A stretch of 64,000 nucleotides of DNA from Rhodovulum marinum. GTDB taxonomy: Bacteria; Pseudomonadota; Alphaproteobacteria; Rhodobacterales; Rhodobacteraceae. The stretch is from NCBI RefSeq assembly GCF_004343075.1, contig NZ_SLXP01000001.1, forward strand, positions 364,474-428,473. The letters run 5' to 3'. The position numbers and the translations under genes are program-made. Shown piece by piece: positions 24,758 through 36,477 of this stretch. Positions within the stretch are counted from its first letter, which is position 1. Every line of letters begins with the position of its first letter. Under the pieces are notes generated by a model, which saw only the letters and a list, made by a program, of their open reading frames with translations, had not been told where the DNA came from and did not search any database.

Positions 24758-26344
24758 ATGTTCACCGAATCGACACGGCGAATCCTGCTTGGCGCCACGA
24801 TCCTGGCCGGGCTGGCGGGAACGGCGGGCGCCACCACCTACATGCGCGGCAATGACGGCAACCCCGAAACGCTGGACCAGCACAAGACCTCGACCGTGGC
24901 CGAGGCCAACATCCTGCGCGATCTTTACGAGGGGCTGGTGGTCTATGACCGCGCGGGCCACGTGATCCCCGGCGTCGCCACCGAATGGACGATCAGCGAG
25001 GATGGCACGGTCTATACCTTCACCCTGCGCGACGACGCGAAATGGTCGAACGGCGACCCGGTCACCGCCGGCGATTTCGTCTATTCCCTGCGCCGCATCA
25101 TGACCCCCGAAACCGGCGCGAAATACGCCAACATCCTGTATCCCATCAAGAACGCCGAGGCCGTGAACAAGGGCGAGCTGCCGCCCGAGGAAATGGGCGT
25201 CGCGGCCCTGGACGACCGCACCCTGGAAATCACGCTGGCCGCGCCCACCCCCTATTTCCTGGAACTGCTGACCCACCAGACCGGCCTGCCGGTGCATCCC
25301 GCCTCGGTTCAGGCGCACGGGTCCGATTTCGTCCAGCCGGAAAACATGGTCTCGAACGGCGCCTACACGCTGAAATCGAACACCCTGAACGACCGCATCG
25401 TTCTGGCGAAGAACCCCGAATTCCACGACGCCGCCAATGTCGCCATCGACGAGGTGCATTTCCTGCCCTTCGAGGATCGCGCGACCTGCGTGCGCGGCTG
25501 GGAGGCGGGCGAGGTGCATTCCTGTTCCGACCTGCCCGCCGAGGATATCGAGCGCCTGCGCGCCGAACACGGCGACGCGGTCCATGTCGTGCCCTATCTC
25601 GGCACCTATTATTACGCGCTGAACCACGAGGACGAGTTCCTGTCCGACCCCGACGTGCGCCGCGCGCTGTCCATGGCGATCGACCGCGAATTCCTGGCCG
25701 AGGAAATCTTCCAGGGCACCATGGCGCCGGCCATCAGCTTCGTGCCGCCGGGGATCGGCAATTACGACGGCTCGCCCGAGGTGGATTATTTCTCGATGTC
25801 CATGCTCGACCGCGAGGACATGGCGGCCGAGATCCTGGCCGCGAAGGGCGTGACGCCGGAAACCCCGCACACGCTGGAACTGATGTACAACACGTCGGAA
25901 AACCACAAGAACGCGGCCACCGCCATCGCCGACATGTGGTCGAACCTTGGGGTGAACGTCGAATTCAACGTCCGCGATGCCTCGGCCCATTACGCGCATC
26001 TGCGCGACCGGGGCGATTTCGACGTGGCCCGGGCGGGCTGGATCGGGGATTATTCCGATCCGCAGAACTTCCTGTTCATGGTCGAGTCGGACAATGACGG
26101 GTTCAACTACGCCCGCTACGACAACCCCGACTACGACGCGCTGATGGATCGGGCCGCGGTGACCACCGACCTGGCCGAACGCGCGGCGCTCCTGAACCAG
26201 GCCGAGGCGATCTTCATGCGCGACCTGCCCTTCATCCCGCTGCTTTACTACACCTCGCGCTCGCTGGTCTCGCCCAACCTGTCGGGCTGGGAGGACAACA
26301 TCCAGAACGTTCACCCGACCCGCTTCCTCAGCCTGTCGGAATAG
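24758..26344 (+). CDS. oligopeptide ABC transporter substrate-binding protein (OppA-type)
   Basis: A 528-residue periplasmic binding protein of the OppA/DppA cluster C family. The signal peptide (MFTESTRRILLGATILAGLA, cleavage near GAGATTY) is followed by the OppA-like N-terminus GNPETLDQHKTSTVAEANIL and RDLYEGLVVYDRAGHVIPGV, and WTISEDGTVYTFTLRDDAKW, which closely resemble E. coli OppA. It delivers peptides to the permease encoded by the next three genes. AGGAG lies about 11 bases before the ATG. The 246-base region to the divergent antiporter contains its promoter; I see no clear operator in it. Confidence 0.9.
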   Translation: MFTESTRRILLGATILAGLAGTAGATTYMRGNDGNPETLDQHKTSTVAEANILRDLYEGLVVYDRAGHVIPGVATEWTISEDGTVYTFTLRDDAKWSNGDPVTAGDFVYSLRRIMTPETGAKYANILYPIKNAEAVNKGELPPEEMGVAALDDRTLEITLAAPTPYFLELLTHQTGLPVHPASVQAHGSDFVQPENMVSNGAYTLKSNTLNDRIVLAKNPEFHDAANVAIDEVHFLPFEDRATCVRGWEAGEVHSCSDLPAEDIERLRAEHGDAVHVVPYLGTYYYALNHEDEFLSDPDVRRALSMAIDREFLAEEIFQGTMAPAISFVPPGIGNYDGSPEVDYFSMSMLDREDMAAEILAAKGVTPETPHTLELMYNTSENHKNAATAIADMWSNLGVNVEFNVRDASAHYAHLRDRGDFDVARAGWIGDYSDPQNFLFMVESDNDGFNYARYDNPDYDALMDRAAVTTDLAERAALLNQAEAIFMRDLPFIPLLYYTSRSLVSPNLSGWEDNIQNVHPTRFLSLSE

Positions 26345-26358
26345 GCTATAGGCCCGCG

Positions 26359-26383
26359 CGGCCCCGGACCTGCGCCGGGGCCG
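26359..26383 (+). other. perfect hairpin after oppA-type gene
   Basis: CGGCCCCGG pairs perfectly with CCGGGGCCG around a 7-base loop, 15 bases after the substrate-binding-protein stop and before the first permease gene. No T-run. It probably protects the 3' end of the upstream cistron and lowers expression of the downstream permease genes. Confidence 0.55.
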
Positions 26384-26407
26384 TGCCCGCAAAGAACACG
26401 TCCCGCG

Positions 26408-27325
26408 ATGCTGATCTATGCCCTTCGGCGCCTTCTGGGCGCGATCCCGACGCTTTTCATCATCGTTACCGCCGCCTTCTTCATGATGCGGCTGGCCCCC
26501 GGCGGCCCGTTCGACCAGGAACGCACGCTGGAGGCCACGGTGATGGCCAATCTCAACGCGACCTTCGGCCTCGACAAGCCGCTCTGGCAGCAATACGCGA
26601 TCTATCTCGGCAACCTGTTCCAGGGCGACATGGGGCCCAGCTTCATCTACCGCGACAAGCGCGTGCACGAGATCCTGGCCGAGGGCCTGCCGGTGTCCGT
26701 GCAGCTCGGCGCCTCGGCGCTCCTGCTGGCCTTCGTCCTCGGCACGGCGCTCGGCACCGTCGCCGCGCTCCGGCAGAACAGCCGGGTCGACTACGCGGTG
26801 ATCGCGGTGGCGACCTTCGGCATCACCGTGCCGAATTTCGTGGTCGCCCCGGTGCTGTCGCTGGTCTTTGCGGTGATGCTGGGCTGGCTGCCGGCGCAGG
26901 GCTGGGGCGACTGGCGCCAGATGATCCTGCCGGTGATCGCGCTGGCCCTGCCGCAGGTCGCCGTCATCGCCCGCCTGATCCGCGGCGCGATGATCGAGGC
27001 GCTGCGCTCCGACCACGTGCGCACCGCCCGCGCCTATGGCCTGCCCGCGCGCATGGTGGTCGCGAAACACGCGCTGCGCGCCGCGATCCTGCCCGCGATC
27101 AGTTACCTTGGCCCGGCGGCGGCCGCCCTTCTGACCGGGTCCATCGTGGTGGAACAGGTGTTCAACCTGCCCGGCATCGGGCGCTATTTCGTGCAGGGTG
27201 CGCTGAACCGCGACTACACGCTGGTGATGGGCACGGTGGTGATCGTCGCGGTCTTCGTCGTGGTGTTCAACCTGCTCGTCGACCTTGCCTATGCCCTGTT
27301 GGATCCGAGGGTGCGCTATGACTGA
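26408..27325 (+). CDS. peptide ABC transporter permease (OppB-type)
   Basis: A 305-residue inner-membrane permease with six predicted segments. It starts MLIYALRRLLGAIPTLFIIV and has the family motif TARAYGLPARMVVAKHALRA (the EAA loop that docks on the ATPase, about residues 200-220). It ends LLVDLAYALLDPRVRYD as OppB proteins do. Together with the next gene it forms the transmembrane pore. Its stop overlaps the start of the second permease gene by 8 bases, so translation is coupled. Confidence 0.9.
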   Translation: MLIYALRRLLGAIPTLFIIVTAAFFMMRLAPGGPFDQERTLEATVMANLNATFGLDKPLWQQYAIYLGNLFQGDMGPSFIYRDKRVHEILAEGLPVSVQLGASALLLAFVLGTALGTVAALRQNSRVDYAVIAVATFGITVPNFVVAPVLSLVFAVMLGWLPAQGWGDWRQMILPVIALALPQVAVIARLIRGAMIEALRSDHVRTARAYGLPARMVVAKHALRAAILPAISYLGPAAAALLTGSIVVEQVFNLPGIGRYFVQGALNRDYTLVMGTVVIVAVFVVVFNLLVDLAYALLDPRVRYD

Positions 27326-28424
27326 CACCGCCGCCCCCGGCCGCTCGCTCTGGGCCACCGCGCTGCTGCGGCTGCGGCGCAACCGCGCGGCGATGGCCTC
27401 GCTGGTGATCCTCGCGCTGATCGCGTGTCTCGCGATCTTCGGCCCCCGGCTCGCCCCCCACGGCTATGCCGAGGTCTATCCCGAATTCGTCAAGGTGGCC
27501 CCCAGCCTGCGCCCCTACCCGCAGGAAGACCAGGTCATCCCCGCCGCCGAACGCGCCCTGAAACGCGCCCGCGTCGAACTGGGCGAGATCACCATCGACA
27601 ACGGCACCGTCCGCATCCCCCTGACCTCGCCCCGCGAGATCGACCCGCGCCTGGCCCGTTACCTCGACCGCTCCGACGTGTTCACCGAGGCGCGCATCGT
27701 GGACCTGTCCCCCGACGGCAAATCCGCCGTGGCCGAGGCCCGCGTGCAGCAACTGTATTTCCTGATGGGCACCGACGCGAACGGGCGCGACCTGCTTTCG
27801 CGCATCCTGATTTCCTTGCGCATCTCGCTGACCATCGGGCTTCTGGCGACGGCGGTGGCGCTGACCATCGGCGTCGTCTACGGCGCGACGGCGGGGTTCC
27901 TGGGCGGGCGCATCGACAACCTGATGATGCGGGTGGTCGATATCCTGTACTCTTTGCCCTTCGTGTTCTTCGTGATCCTGCTGGTGGTGTTCTTCGGGCG
28001 CAACGTGGTGCTGATGTTCATCGCGGTGGGCGCCGTCGAATGGCTGGACATGGCCCGCATCGTGCGCGGGCAGACCCTGTCGCTGAGGCGCCGCGAATTC
28101 GTCCAGGCGGCCGAGGCGATGGGGGTTTCCGGCGGCGCGATCATCCGCCGCCACATCATCCCCAACACGCTGGGCACCGTCATCATCTACATGACGTTGC
28201 TGATCCCCAAGGTGATCCTGCTGGAATCCTTCCTCTCCTTCCTCGGGCTCGGCGTGCAGGAACCGCTGACCTCGCTGGGCGTGCTGATCGCCGAGGGCGC
28301 CAAGAACATGCGCAACGCCCCCTACATGCTGATCTACCCCGCCGCCACCATGACCGTCCTGCTGTTCGCGCTGAACTTCCTGGGCGACGGGCTGCGCGAC
28401 GCGCTCGACCCCAAGGACCGCTGA
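27318..28424 (+). CDS. peptide ABC transporter permease (OppC-type) with extra periplasmic segment
   Basis: A 368-residue OppC-like permease. The first membrane segment (about 18-45, ASLVILALIACLAIFGPRLA) is followed by a hydrophilic insert of about 100 residues before the conserved GTDANGRDLLSRIL. E. coli OppC is about 300 residues and has only a short loop there. The insert is charged and looks folded. The EAA loop RRREFVQAAEAMGVSGGAII is present, as is the C-terminal LGDGLRDALDPKDR. The ATG at 27318 lies inside the 3' end of the previous gene. Confidence 0.9.
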   Translation: MTDTAAPGRSLWATALLRLRRNRAAMASLVILALIACLAIFGPRLAPHGYAEVYPEFVKVAPSLRPYPQEDQVIPAAERALKRARVELGEITIDNGTVRIPLTSPREIDPRLARYLDRSDVFTEARIVDLSPDGKSAVAEARVQQLYFLMGTDANGRDLLSRILISLRISLTIGLLATAVALTIGVVYGATAGFLGGRIDNLMMRVVDILYSLPFVFFVILLVVFFGRNVVLMFIAVGAVEWLDMARIVRGQTLSLRRREFVQAAEAMGVSGGAIIRRHIIPNTLGTVIIYMTLLIPKVILLESFLSFLGLGVQEPLTSLGVLIAEGAKNMRNAPYMLIYPAATMTVLLFALNFLGDGLRDALDPKDR

Positions 28425-28425
28425 G

Positions 28426-30033
<1,608 letters not shown>

Positions 30034-30104
30034 CACCCGCCCCCTTGCAAACCGCGTGCGGAGTTGATCTGAGGGGGCGCGAAACGGGAATGACGGAGGC
30101 AGCG

Positions 30105-32258
30105 ATGGCCTATCTGGACAGGGCGGGATTGCAGGTGGCCGACGTGCTGGCCGCGTTTGTCGAGGACCGGGCGCTGCCCGGCACCGGGATCGACGCGGGC
30201 GCCTTCTGGAACGGTTTCGCCGGGTTGGTGCGCGATTTCACCCCGCGCAACCGCGAGCTTCTGGAAATCCGCGAGGAATTGCAGGCCAGGATCGACGCCT
30301 GGCACCTCACCCACCGCGACGCCCCCCATGACCACGAGGCCTACAAGGCCTTCCTCGCCGAGATCGGCTATCTCCGCCCCGAGGGCGGCGATTTCCAGAT
30401 CGACACCGCGAACGTGGACCCCGAAATCGCCACCGTCCCCGGCCCGCAACTGGTGGTGCCGATCACCAATGCGCGCTACGCGCTGAACGCCGCCAATGCC
30501 CGCTGGGGCAGCCTGTATGACGCGCTTTACGGCACCGACGCGATGGGCGGCCCGCCGCCCGCGGGCGGCTATGACCGCGGCCGCGGCGCCCGCGTCGTGG
30601 CCCGCGCGCGCGTCTTCCTGGACGAGGCGTTCCCGGTCCAGGGCACCAGCCACGCCGACGCCCGGCGCTATCACGTCAAGGGCGGCGCGCTTCTGGTCGA
30701 CGACAACCCGCTGGAGGATCCGTCGAAATTCGCCGGTTTCCGCGGCCATCCCCGCGCCCCCGACGCGGTTCTGTTGCGCAACAACGGGCTGCACGTGGAA
30801 CTGGTGTTCGACCGCACCCACCCGGTCGGCGCGCGCGACCAGGCGGGGCTGGCCGCCATCCGGCTGGAATCGGCGGTCTCGGCGATCATGGATTGCGAGG
30901 ATTCGGTGGCCTGCGTCGACGCCCCCGACAAGGTCGCGGCCTATGCCAACTGGCTGGGCCTGATGAAGGGCGACCTGACCGCCGAGTTCCAGAAGGGCGG
31001 CGAACGGCTGACCCGCGCGCTGAACCCCGACCGCGACTATATCGCCCCCGACGGCACCCCCTTCACCGTCAAGGGCCGCGCGCTGATGCTGGTGCGCAAC
31101 GTGGGCCACCTGATGACGACCCCTGCGATCCTGGACACCGACGGCCACGAGGTGTTCGAGGGGCTGATGGACGCCGCCATCACCACGCTGATCGCGCTGC
31201 ACGACCTGAAAAAGACCGACGGCCCGCGCAATTCCCCCGCCGGGTCCATCTACGTCGTCAAACCCAAGATGCACGGCCCCGACGAGGTCGCCTTTGCCGA
31301 CGACACCTTCACCCGGGTGGAGGAGATCCTCGGCCTGCCGCGCCATACCGTGAAACTGGGCATCATGGACGAGGAACGCCGCACCTCGGTCAACCTCAAG
31401 GAATGCATCCGGGCGGCGAAACACCGCGTCGCCTTCATCAATACCGGGTTCCTCGACCGGACGGGGGACGAGATCCACACCTCGATGGAGGCCGGCCCCT
31501 TCAGCCGCAAGGAGTTCATCAAGCGGAAATCCTGGATCACCGCCTATGAAAACCTGAATGTCGATATCGGGCTGGAATGCGGGCTGTCGGGCCGCGCGCA
31601 GATCGGCAAGGGCATGTGGGCGATGCCCGACCGGATGGCGGCGATGCTGTCGGCCAAGATCGACCACCCCAAGGCCGGGGCCACCTGCGCCTGGGTGCCC
31701 TCGCCCACCGCCGCCACCCTGCACGCGCTGCATTACCACGCGGTCGACGTGCTGGCGGTGCAGAAACAGCTGAAAAAGGGCGGGCGCCGCGCCCATGTCG
31801 ACGGCCTTCTCGACATCCCGCTGGCCGCCTTCCGCAAATGGTCCACCGTCCAGATCCTCCGCGAGGTCGAGAACAACGCGCAAGGCATCCTTGGCTATGT
31901 CGTGCGCTGGATCGACGCCGGCGTGGGTTGTTCCAAGGTGCCCGACATCAACGATGTGGGCCTGATGGAAGACCGCGCCACCTGCCGCATCTCGGCCCAG
32001 CACATCGCCAACTGGCTGCACCATGGCGTGGTCAGCCCCGAGGACGTGATGGAGGTCATGCGCCGCATGGCCCAGGTGGTCGACCGCCAGAACGCCGCCG
32101 ACCCGGCCTATGTGCCGATGGCGCCGGGCTATGACGGCATCGCCTTCCAGGCGGCCTGCGACCTGGTGTTCATGGGCCGCGACCTGCCCTCGGGCTATAC
32201 CGAACCGGTGCTGCATGCCCGCCGGCTGGAACGCAAGGCGGAACTGGCCCGCCACTGA
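30105..32258 (+). CDS. glcB: malate synthase G
   Basis: A 717-residue monomeric malate synthase of the G type, which condenses glyoxylate with acetyl-CoA to malate. Visible hallmarks are [20 protein letters not shown] with the catalytic arginine, the acidic cluster [11 protein letters not shown], and [15 protein letters not shown]. Length is normal. Of the two in-frame ATGs, 30105 is preferred because GGAGG lies 5 bases upstream and the protein then starts [10 protein letters not shown]; 30090 would add MTEAA. It gives a second way to use glyoxylate besides the bhc cycle. It follows the peptide transporter by 71 bases but is functionally separate. Confidence 0.93.
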   Translation: MAYLDRAGLQVADVLAAFVEDRALPGTGIDAGAFWNGFAGLVRDFTPRNRELLEIREELQARIDAWHLTHRDAPHDHEAYKAFLAEIGYLRPEGGDFQIDTANVDPEIATVPGPQLVVPITNARYALNAANARWGSLYDALYGTDAMGGPPPAGGYDRGRGARVVARARVFLDEAFPVQGTSHADARRYHVKGGALLVDDNPLEDPSKFAGFRGHPRAPDAVLLRNNGLHVELVFDRTHPVGARDQAGLAAIRLESAVSAIMDCEDSVACVDAPDKVAAYANWLGLMKGDLTAEFQKGGERLTRALNPDRDYIAPDGTPFTVKGRALMLVRNVGHLMTTPAILDTDGHEVFEGLMDAAITTLIALHDLKKTDGPRNSPAGSIYVVKPKMHGPDEVAFADDTFTRVEEILGLPRHTVKLGIMDEERRTSVNLKECIRAAKHRVAFINTGFLDRTGDEIHTSMEAGPFSRKEFIKRKSWITAYENLNVDIGLECGLSGRAQIGKGMWAMPDRMAAMLSAKIDHPKAGATCAWVPSPTAATLHALHYHAVDVLAVQKQLKKGGRRAHVDGLLDIPLAAFRKWSTVQILREVENNAQGILGYVVRWIDAGVGCSKVPDINDVGLMEDRATCRISAQHIANWLHHGVVSPEDVMEVMRRMAQVVDRQNAADPAYVPMAPGYDGIAFQAACDLVFMGRDLPSGYTEPVLHARRLERKAELARH

Positions 32259-32264
32259 CCCCGG

Positions 32265-33596
32265 TCAGCCCGCGTTGCCGAACGCCCTGTCGCGCAGCGC
32301 CGACACGGCGTTCGCATGCGCGTCGAACCCCTCGTATTCGGCGAAGCGCTTGGCCCTGGGCGCCAGCAGGTCATAGCCCTTGCGCGTCACGTAGCCCAAC
32401 CCGATGGTCTTCAGGTAATCGTGCACCCCCAGCGGCGAACGCGTCAGCGCCGCCATGTTGGTCGGCAGCACCGCGTTCGGCCCCAGGGTGAAATTCCCGA
32501 TGCAGATCGGCGTATGCGCGCCCAGCAGGATTTCCCCCGCGTTGCGGATCGCGCCCAGGTAATCATGCGGCACGTCCGCGTGAATCTGCAGGTGTTCCGG
32601 CGCGTAATCGTTCACGAACTCGCAGGCCGCGCCCATGTCCGGGGCCAGCACCACGCCGCCCCGCGGCCCGCACAGCACCGCCTGCGAATAACCCGTGCGT
32701 TCCTCGCCCATTTCGGCCCAGTAGCCGGGGATCGCGGCGATGGCCTCTTCGGCCACGGCGCGGCTGTCGGTCACCAGCCAGGCCGAACTGTCCGGCCCGT
32801 GCTCGGACTCGATCAACAGGTCCAGCGCGGCAACCCGCCCGTTCGCGGTGCCGTCCGCCAGGATGATCGACTCGCTCGGCCCCGCCGGCGTGCCGGGGTC
32901 CAGCCGGTCGGCCAGCAGGCGCTTGGCCGCGACCACCCAGGGGCTGCCCGGCCCCACGATCTTGGGCGCGCGCGGCACGGTTTCGGTGCCATAGGCCACC
33001 GCCGCCACCCCCTGCGCGCCACCGCATTTGTAAACCTCTTCCACCCCCGCGATGCGCGCCGCGACCAGGGTGGCCGCATCCACCTTGCCGTCGGGGCCCG
33101 GCGGCGTGACGATGAAGGGCCGGCCCACCCCCGCCACCACCGCCGGGATCGTCGTCATCATCACCACCGACGGGAACGACCCCTTGCCGCGCGGCACGTA
33201 GCAGGCGACGGAATCGATCGGCACCACCTTTTCGCCCGCGAAGACGCCCGGGTGCATTTCCTTCCACCACATCTCCTCGGGCATCTGCGCCTGATGGAAC
33301 CGCCGCACGTTGTCCGAACAGAATTCCAGCACCTCGATCATGTCGCGGTCCACCGCGTCGAAGGCCGCGTCGAAATCGGCGCGGGTCGCCGCGATGGCAT
33401 CCGCCGTCACCGGCGCGCGGTCGAACTCCTGCGCGAAACGGGCCAGCGCCGCGTCGCCCTCGTCCCGCACCGCCTCGATGATGGGGCGGGCCTTTTCCAT
33501 CACCGGGCCAAGGTCGCCCTCGGTCCGTTTCAGCAGGCCCGCGCGGGCGTCGGCGTCCAGCGTGGAAAGGTCATGAAAGGTGATCTTGGGCGACAT
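32265..33596 (-). CDS. histidinol dehydrogenase-family oxidoreductase, not a classical HisD
   Basis: A 443-residue NAD-dependent alcohol dehydrogenase of the HisD fold. The catalytic Glu-His pair (DYAPEHLQIHAD) and the C-terminal His (FDAHANAVSAL) are present. By alignment from memory two Zn ligands of E. coli HisD differ: Gln259 is Glu (LLIESEHGPD) and Asp360 is Asn (IGNFTLGPNAVLPTN), and the substrate-site His367 is Ala. It is the last gene of an ABC transporter operon, with no his genes nearby. It therefore probably oxidises an imported alcohol. The family includes HpsN (sulfopropanediol dehydrogenase). GGAG precedes the ATG. Confidence 0.87.
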   Translation of the reverse strand: MSPKITFHDLSTLDADARAGLLKRTEGDLGPVMEKARPIIEAVRDEGDAALARFAQEFDRAPVTADAIAATRADFDAAFDAVDRDMIEVLEFCSDNVRRFHQAQMPEEMWWKEMHPGVFAGEKVVPIDSVACYVPRGKGSFPSVVMMTTIPAVVAGVGRPFIVTPPGPDGKVDAATLVAARIAGVEEVYKCGGAQGVAAVAYGTETVPRAPKIVGPGSPWVVAAKRLLADRLDPGTPAGPSESIILADGTANGRVAALDLLIESEHGPDSSAWLVTDSRAVAEEAIAAIPGYWAEMGEERTGYSQAVLCGPRGGVVLAPDMGAACEFVNDYAPEHLQIHADVPHDYLGAIRNAGEILLGAHTPICIGNFTLGPNAVLPTNMAALTRSPLGVHDYLKTIGLGYVTRKGYDLLAPRAKRFAEYEGFDAHANAVSALRDRAFGNAG

Positions 33597-33609
33597 GGGC
33601 GACTCCGGG

Positions 33610-34410
33610 TCATTTCGAGCGCAGGAAGATGTCCAGCCCCACCAGCCGGTCCAGCAGGAACACGGCGATCAGGGCGATGGCGATATACAGGACCGACACC
33701 GCGGCCAGGTCGGGCGTGATGACCGACCGGATCGAGTTGTAGATCTGCACGGGCAGCGTGACGGTGCGGCTGTCGGTCAGGAACAGGCTGACGAGAAACT
33801 CGTTGAAGGCGAGGATGAACATCAACAGCCCGCCGGTGATGACGCCCGGCATCACCGCGGGCAGCGTGACGGTCAGAAAGGTCTGCAAGGGCGGCGCGCC
33901 GCAATTCATCGCCGCGTTCTCGATCTCGGGGTCGATGGCGTTCACGCTGGCACTGACCGACCAGATCATGAAGGGCAGGTTGATGATGCACAACGCCACG
34001 CCCACCGGCCACAACTGGCCAAGGATGCGGATTTCCCCGAAAAAGATCATCATCGAGATGCCCGAGACCACCAGCGGGATGGTGAACGGCAACAGCAGGT
34101 AGACCTGCACCGCATTGCGGAACCGGATGCGGTAGCGCACCGTGGCGATGGCCGCCAGCGTGCCCACCGGCAGGCTGACCGCCGTGCAGATCGCCGAGAC
34201 ATAGAAGGTGCGCGCCAGCGCCGCCTTGAAGCTGTCCAGCTGCCACAGCTCGCCATACCAGCGCAGCGAAAACCCCTCGGGCGGGAAACGGATGATCTCT
34301 CCGGCCGTGAAGGACGCGCCGATCACGATCAGCGTGGGCAGGCTGAGGGTGATGAGACTCACCCACACCAGCCCCCAGATCGCGATGCGCTTGGACAGGC
34401 TGCCCCTCAT
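33610..34410 (-). CDS. spermidine/putrescine-type ABC permease (PotC-like)
   Basis: A 266-residue inner-membrane permease with six segments (first RIAIWGLVWVSLITLSLPTL). The EAA loop IENAAMNCGAPPLQTFLTVT is near residue 170-190. It is the second permease of a Pot-type importer. Its ATG overlaps the stop of the preceding permease (ATGA), so translation is coupled, and the HisD-like gene follows after 13 bases. The substrate is unknown; these transporters carry polyamines, but also quaternary amines, phosphonates and other small cations. Confidence 0.9.
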   Translation of the reverse strand: MRGSLSKRIAIWGLVWVSLITLSLPTLIVIGASFTAGEIIRFPPEGFSLRWYGELWQLDSFKAALARTFYVSAICTAVSLPVGTLAAIATVRYRIRFRNAVQVYLLLPFTIPLVVSGISMMIFFGEIRILGQLWPVGVALCIINLPFMIWSVSASVNAIDPEIENAAMNCGAPPLQTFLTVTLPAVMPGVITGGLLMFILAFNEFLVSLFLTDSRTVTLPVQIYNSIRSVITPDLAAVSVLYIAIALIAVFLLDRLVGLDIFLRSK

Positions 34411-35342
34411 TTCGCGCCCCTCACGCCCAGCGTGCCGGTGCCGGCCACCAGGAACACCCCCGCCACGATCAGGCTGCCCAGCGTCACCAGCACCATCGAC
34501 AGCGCCGCGCCAAGCCCGGGGTTCGAGATCTGGAAGAAACTGTCATAGATCGCCGACGCGATGAAATCCGACGTGCCGCCGCCCAGGATTTCCGGCATCG
34601 CGAAATCGGTCAGCGTCAGCGTGAACACCACCACCGACGCCCCGATCAGCCCCGGTTTCGCCATCGGGATCACCACGTGGCGAAAGGTCGAGGTCCAGCG
34701 CGCCCCCAGCGACTCCGAGGCCAGTTCCATGTCCTCGGGGATCGCGGCCAGCGCGGGCACCAGCAGAAGGATCGCAAAGGGCAGCATGTATTGCACCAGC
34801 CCGAAGATCACCGCCGGGTAGGTGAACAGCAGGTCCACCGTCGGCAACCCCATCCCCGCCAGCGCCGAGTTCACCAGCCCCTCGCGCCCCAGCACGATCA
34901 GCCAGCCATAGGCCCGTACCACCTGCCCGATGAAGAACGGCAAAAACAACGCCACCAACAGCGCCTTGCGCACCATGGCCGACGGCGTGCGCACGATCGC
35001 ATAGGCATAGGGAAAGGCCAGCGCGACCGAGATCGCGGTGACCAGAACCGCCCCCAGCAACGTCCGCCCCAGCACCCGGGCGTAAACCGGGCGGTCCAGG
35101 ATCGTCTGGTAATTCGTCAGGCTATAGGCCTCTTTCAGCCGGTAGGTGGACAGGTCCAGCTCGTGCAGGCTGTATTCCACCATGTAGCCCAGCCCGATCA
35201 CCAGCACGCCGACCAGGAACAGCGCGGGCGCCAGCAACGCCCACGCCGTCAGCCGCCGCATCCGCGCGGGCCACAGAACCGCCGCGGCGGCCTCGAGCGC
35301 ATCCAGCAGGCGCCAGGAAATCGGGTATTTCATGTGGGACAT
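34407..35342 (-). CDS. spermidine/putrescine-type ABC permease (PotB-like)
   Basis: A 311-residue inner-membrane permease, six membrane segments after an amphipathic N-terminus (MSHMKYPISWRLLDALEA). The conserved loop LASESLGARWTSTFRHVVIP is near residue 205-225. It pairs with the next gene to form the transmembrane part. The start is uncertain between the ATG at 35342 and one 9 bases downstream; neither has a strong RBS. A GC hairpin separates it from the binding-protein gene upstream. Confidence 0.88.
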   Translation of the reverse strand: MSHMKYPISWRLLDALEAAAAVLWPARMRRLTAWALLAPALFLVGVLVIGLGYMVEYSLHELDLSTYRLKEAYSLTNYQTILDRPVYARVLGRTLLGAVLVTAISVALAFPYAYAIVRTPSAMVRKALLVALFLPFFIGQVVRAYGWLIVLGREGLVNSALAGMGLPTVDLLFTYPAVIFGLVQYMLPFAILLLVPALAAIPEDMELASESLGARWTSTFRHVVIPMAKPGLIGASVVVFTLTLTDFAMPEILGGGTSDFIASAIYDSFFQISNPGLGAALSMVLVTLGSLIVAGVFLVAGTGTLGVRGAK

Positions 35343-35356
35343 CGGTCAGGACAACG

Positions 35357-35380
35357 GGCGGGGCCGACACCGGCCCCGCC
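35357..35380 (-). other. perfect hairpin after ABC binding-protein gene
   Basis: GGCGGGGCCG pairs perfectly with CGGCCCCGCC around ACAC, between the binding-protein stop (35392) and the first permease start (35342). No T-run on the coding strand. Likely a stabilising or attenuating element that sets binding protein above permease expression. Confidence 0.55.
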
Positions 35381-35391
35381 GCGAAGGGCGA

Positions 35392-36477
35392 TCACCCCTG
35401 GAAGATCTCGCTGAACTTGGCGAACCAGACCGGCTGGTTTTCCACCAGCACCGGCGAGGGCACCGAGACGAGACGCTCGAAATCCGCAGGCGTCGTCGGG
35501 TAGGACGGATCGCCCACCAGGTCCGCGGGCGGCGCGATCCCCGGGAAAACGGGCGGCAGGCCCAACAGCGAACACCACTTCTCCTGCGCCTCGCGCGACA
35601 GGGCGAAATTGACGAATTCCTTGGCCCAGTGCTCCTCGTTCGCAGGCAGGCCCCTGGGCACCCACAACCCGTCGGTATCGACCTTGCAGCCCTCTTTCGG
35701 CACGGTCCATTCCACGTCGATCCCGCTTTGCCGCGCCGCCCGCGCGTTCACGGAAATCGTGCAGGCCAGGTCGATCTCGCCGTTCTGGAACCAGGTGGTG
35801 AAATCGGCATCCTCGCCCAGAAGCGGCGCGTTTTCCTTGAGCTTGCGGTAGAATTCATAGCCCGGCTCCATGTTGCCGGGGATGTCCTCGAAACTGCCCC
35901 CGCCCGCGATCACCGCGATCGGGTTGAACCCGATCCCGTCATCATACAGCGCCACCCGCCCCTTGAATTTCGGGTCCAGCATCACCGTCCAGCTGTCGGG
36001 CGCCCCGTCGGGAAACGCCTCGGGCCGGTAGGCGCAGACATAGACATAGGCATAGGTATTCACCAGCGGATAGCCCTCCAGCCCGGTGGGCTTGGCCAGC
36101 GGCAACAACCCCTCCAGGTTGGAAAGGTCGCTCAGGTCCACCGTCACGCCGCGCAGCGCGGAAATCGTGGCATTGGTGGTGGTGTCCCAGTTGACGTGGA
36201 TGGGCGGGATGCGCCCCTGGTCGACCGCGGCCCAGATCTTGGGCTTGATCTCGTTATCCTCGGTGAAATCCAGCCGCACCGGGATGCCGGTCGCCGCGGT
36301 GAACGGGTCGGCCACGCCTTCCTTCAGCGCGTCGCCCCAGGCGCCCCCCCAGGCCCGCACGATGATCTCGGACGGCTTGTCCTGCGCCCGCAGGATGCCC
36401 GGCATGGCCAGCGCGCCGGCCCCCGCCGCGCCCAGTTTCAGGAATGTCCGCCGCCCGGCGAAATCGGTGGTCGTCAT
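35392..36477 (-). CDS. ABC substrate-binding protein (PotD-like), Tat signal
   Basis: A 361-residue periplasmic binding protein of the bacterial extracellular solute-binding family 1/8 type. The N-terminus has a twin-arginine signal (AGRRTFLKLGAAGAGALAMP, cleavage near LRAQD). The mature protein starts with IIVRAWGGAWGDALKEGVAD, typical of PotD-like proteins, and contains VNTYAYVYVCAYRPEAF and YDDGIGFNP. The ligand cannot be read from sequence. The ATG overlaps the stop of the ATPase gene (ATGA). The longer open frame upstream is inside the ATPase gene and lacks the signal context. Confidence 0.88.
   Translation of the reverse strand: MTTTDFAGRRTFLKLGAAGAGALAMPGILRAQDKPSEIIVRAWGGAWGDALKEGVADPFTAATGIPVRLDFTEDNEIKPKIWAAVDQGRIPPIHVNWDTTTNATISALRGVTVDLSDLSNLEGLLPLAKPTGLEGYPLVNTYAYVYVCAYRPEAFPDGAPDSWTVMLDPKFKGRVALYDDGIGFNPIAVIAGGGSFEDIPGNMEPGYEFYRKLKENAPLLGEDADFTTWFQNGEIDLACTISVNARAARQSGIDVEWTVPKEGCKVDTDGLWVPRGLPANEEHWAKEFVNFALSREAQEKWCSLLGLPPVFPGIAPPADLVGDPSYPTTPADFERLVSVPSPVLVENQPVWFAKFSEIFQG

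Noticed and set aside
32265-33596. True histidine-biosynthesis hisD
   Set aside because: No his genes are adjacent, it is in an ABC transport operon, and key HisD zinc and substrate residues differ.
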